Shown: positions 63,984-64,000 of the stretch, one piece after another | Layout: every line of letters starts with the position of its first letter | How positions within the stretch are numbered: the first letter of the stretch is position 1 | Virus record (IMG/VR): IMGVR_UViG_3300019487_000018 | Coordinates: 124,001 to 188,000 of that record | From: a virus | Length of the DNA: 64,000 nucleotides | Strand: one strand, 5' to 3' | Notes under the pieces: model-generated | Database searches by the model: none | Seen by the model: only the letters and a program-made list of their open reading frames with translations | Told to the model about the DNA's origin: nothing | Made by a program: the position numbers and the translations under genes

Positions 63984-64000
63984 GGTTGCTTTCGTGTACT

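Noticed and set aside
1-64000. CRISPR array, lysogeny or integration module
   Set aside because: No regularly spaced identical repeats, integrase or repressor-like genes were found; repeats present are coding or isolated duplications.

Overview
The window is a segment of a large, T4-like, lytic tailed-phage genome (T4-superfamily myovirus, probably jumbo-sized). The evidence is a clamp-loader pair resembling T4 gp44/gp62 at the left edge, an rIIB-like gene at the right edge, T4-type late promoters built on a TAAATA core on both strands, long tail-fibre genes, tRNAs and homing endonucleases. Many products carry Gram-negative signal peptides or a lipobox, so the host is probably a Gram-negative bacterium. 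No integrase, CRISPR array or lysogeny module was seen.

Positions 1-31000 are almost all on the plus strand. They run: replication genes (1-2.7 kb); a short fibre gene (2.7-4.0 kb); a 12.4-kb cluster with five radical SAM enzymes, two 2-oxoglutarate/Fe(II) oxygenases, a glycosyltransferase-like protein, two paralogous proteins of unknown role and a protein ending in WCHSSCHSSHSSRNRR (4.0-16.4 kb); very long fibre/adhesin genes, including a glycine-repeat protein and an RCC1-repeat protein (17-26 kb); a GT9-like glycosyltransferase; and a small set including an iron superoxide dismutase (29.6 kb).

Positions 31000-64000 are almost all on the minus strand and hold host-takeover and metabolism genes. 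These include uracil-DNA glycosylase, a GTP cyclohydrolase FolE2 with a QueD/PTPS-like partner, a P-loop kinase split by a class 3 intein, a nucleotidyltransferase with an in-frame stop, three tRNAs, a macro domain, an A-type Fe-S carrier, a peptidyl-tRNA-hydrolase-like protein, a (p)ppGpp-hydrolase-like HD protein, a dual-specificity phosphatase, three small metallopeptidase-like proteins and many small exported or membrane proteins. Right of about 52.5 kb the genes are small, mostly richer in G+C, and repeatedly preceded by sigma70-type promoters (TTGNCN, about 17 bases, TANNNT). This looks like an early region ending in rIIB.

The most unusual part is 4.0-16.4 kb. My reading, which is inference, is that the phage encodes a peptide- or protein-modifying pathway. 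The candidate substrate is the 217-residue protein with the tandem CHSS tail, made directly after the first radical SAM/SPASM gene. The modifying enzymes would be the radical SAM, oxygenase and glycosyltransferase-like proteins. The phage-encoded Fe-S carrier and iron superoxide dismutase could support oxygen-sensitive Fe-S enzymes.
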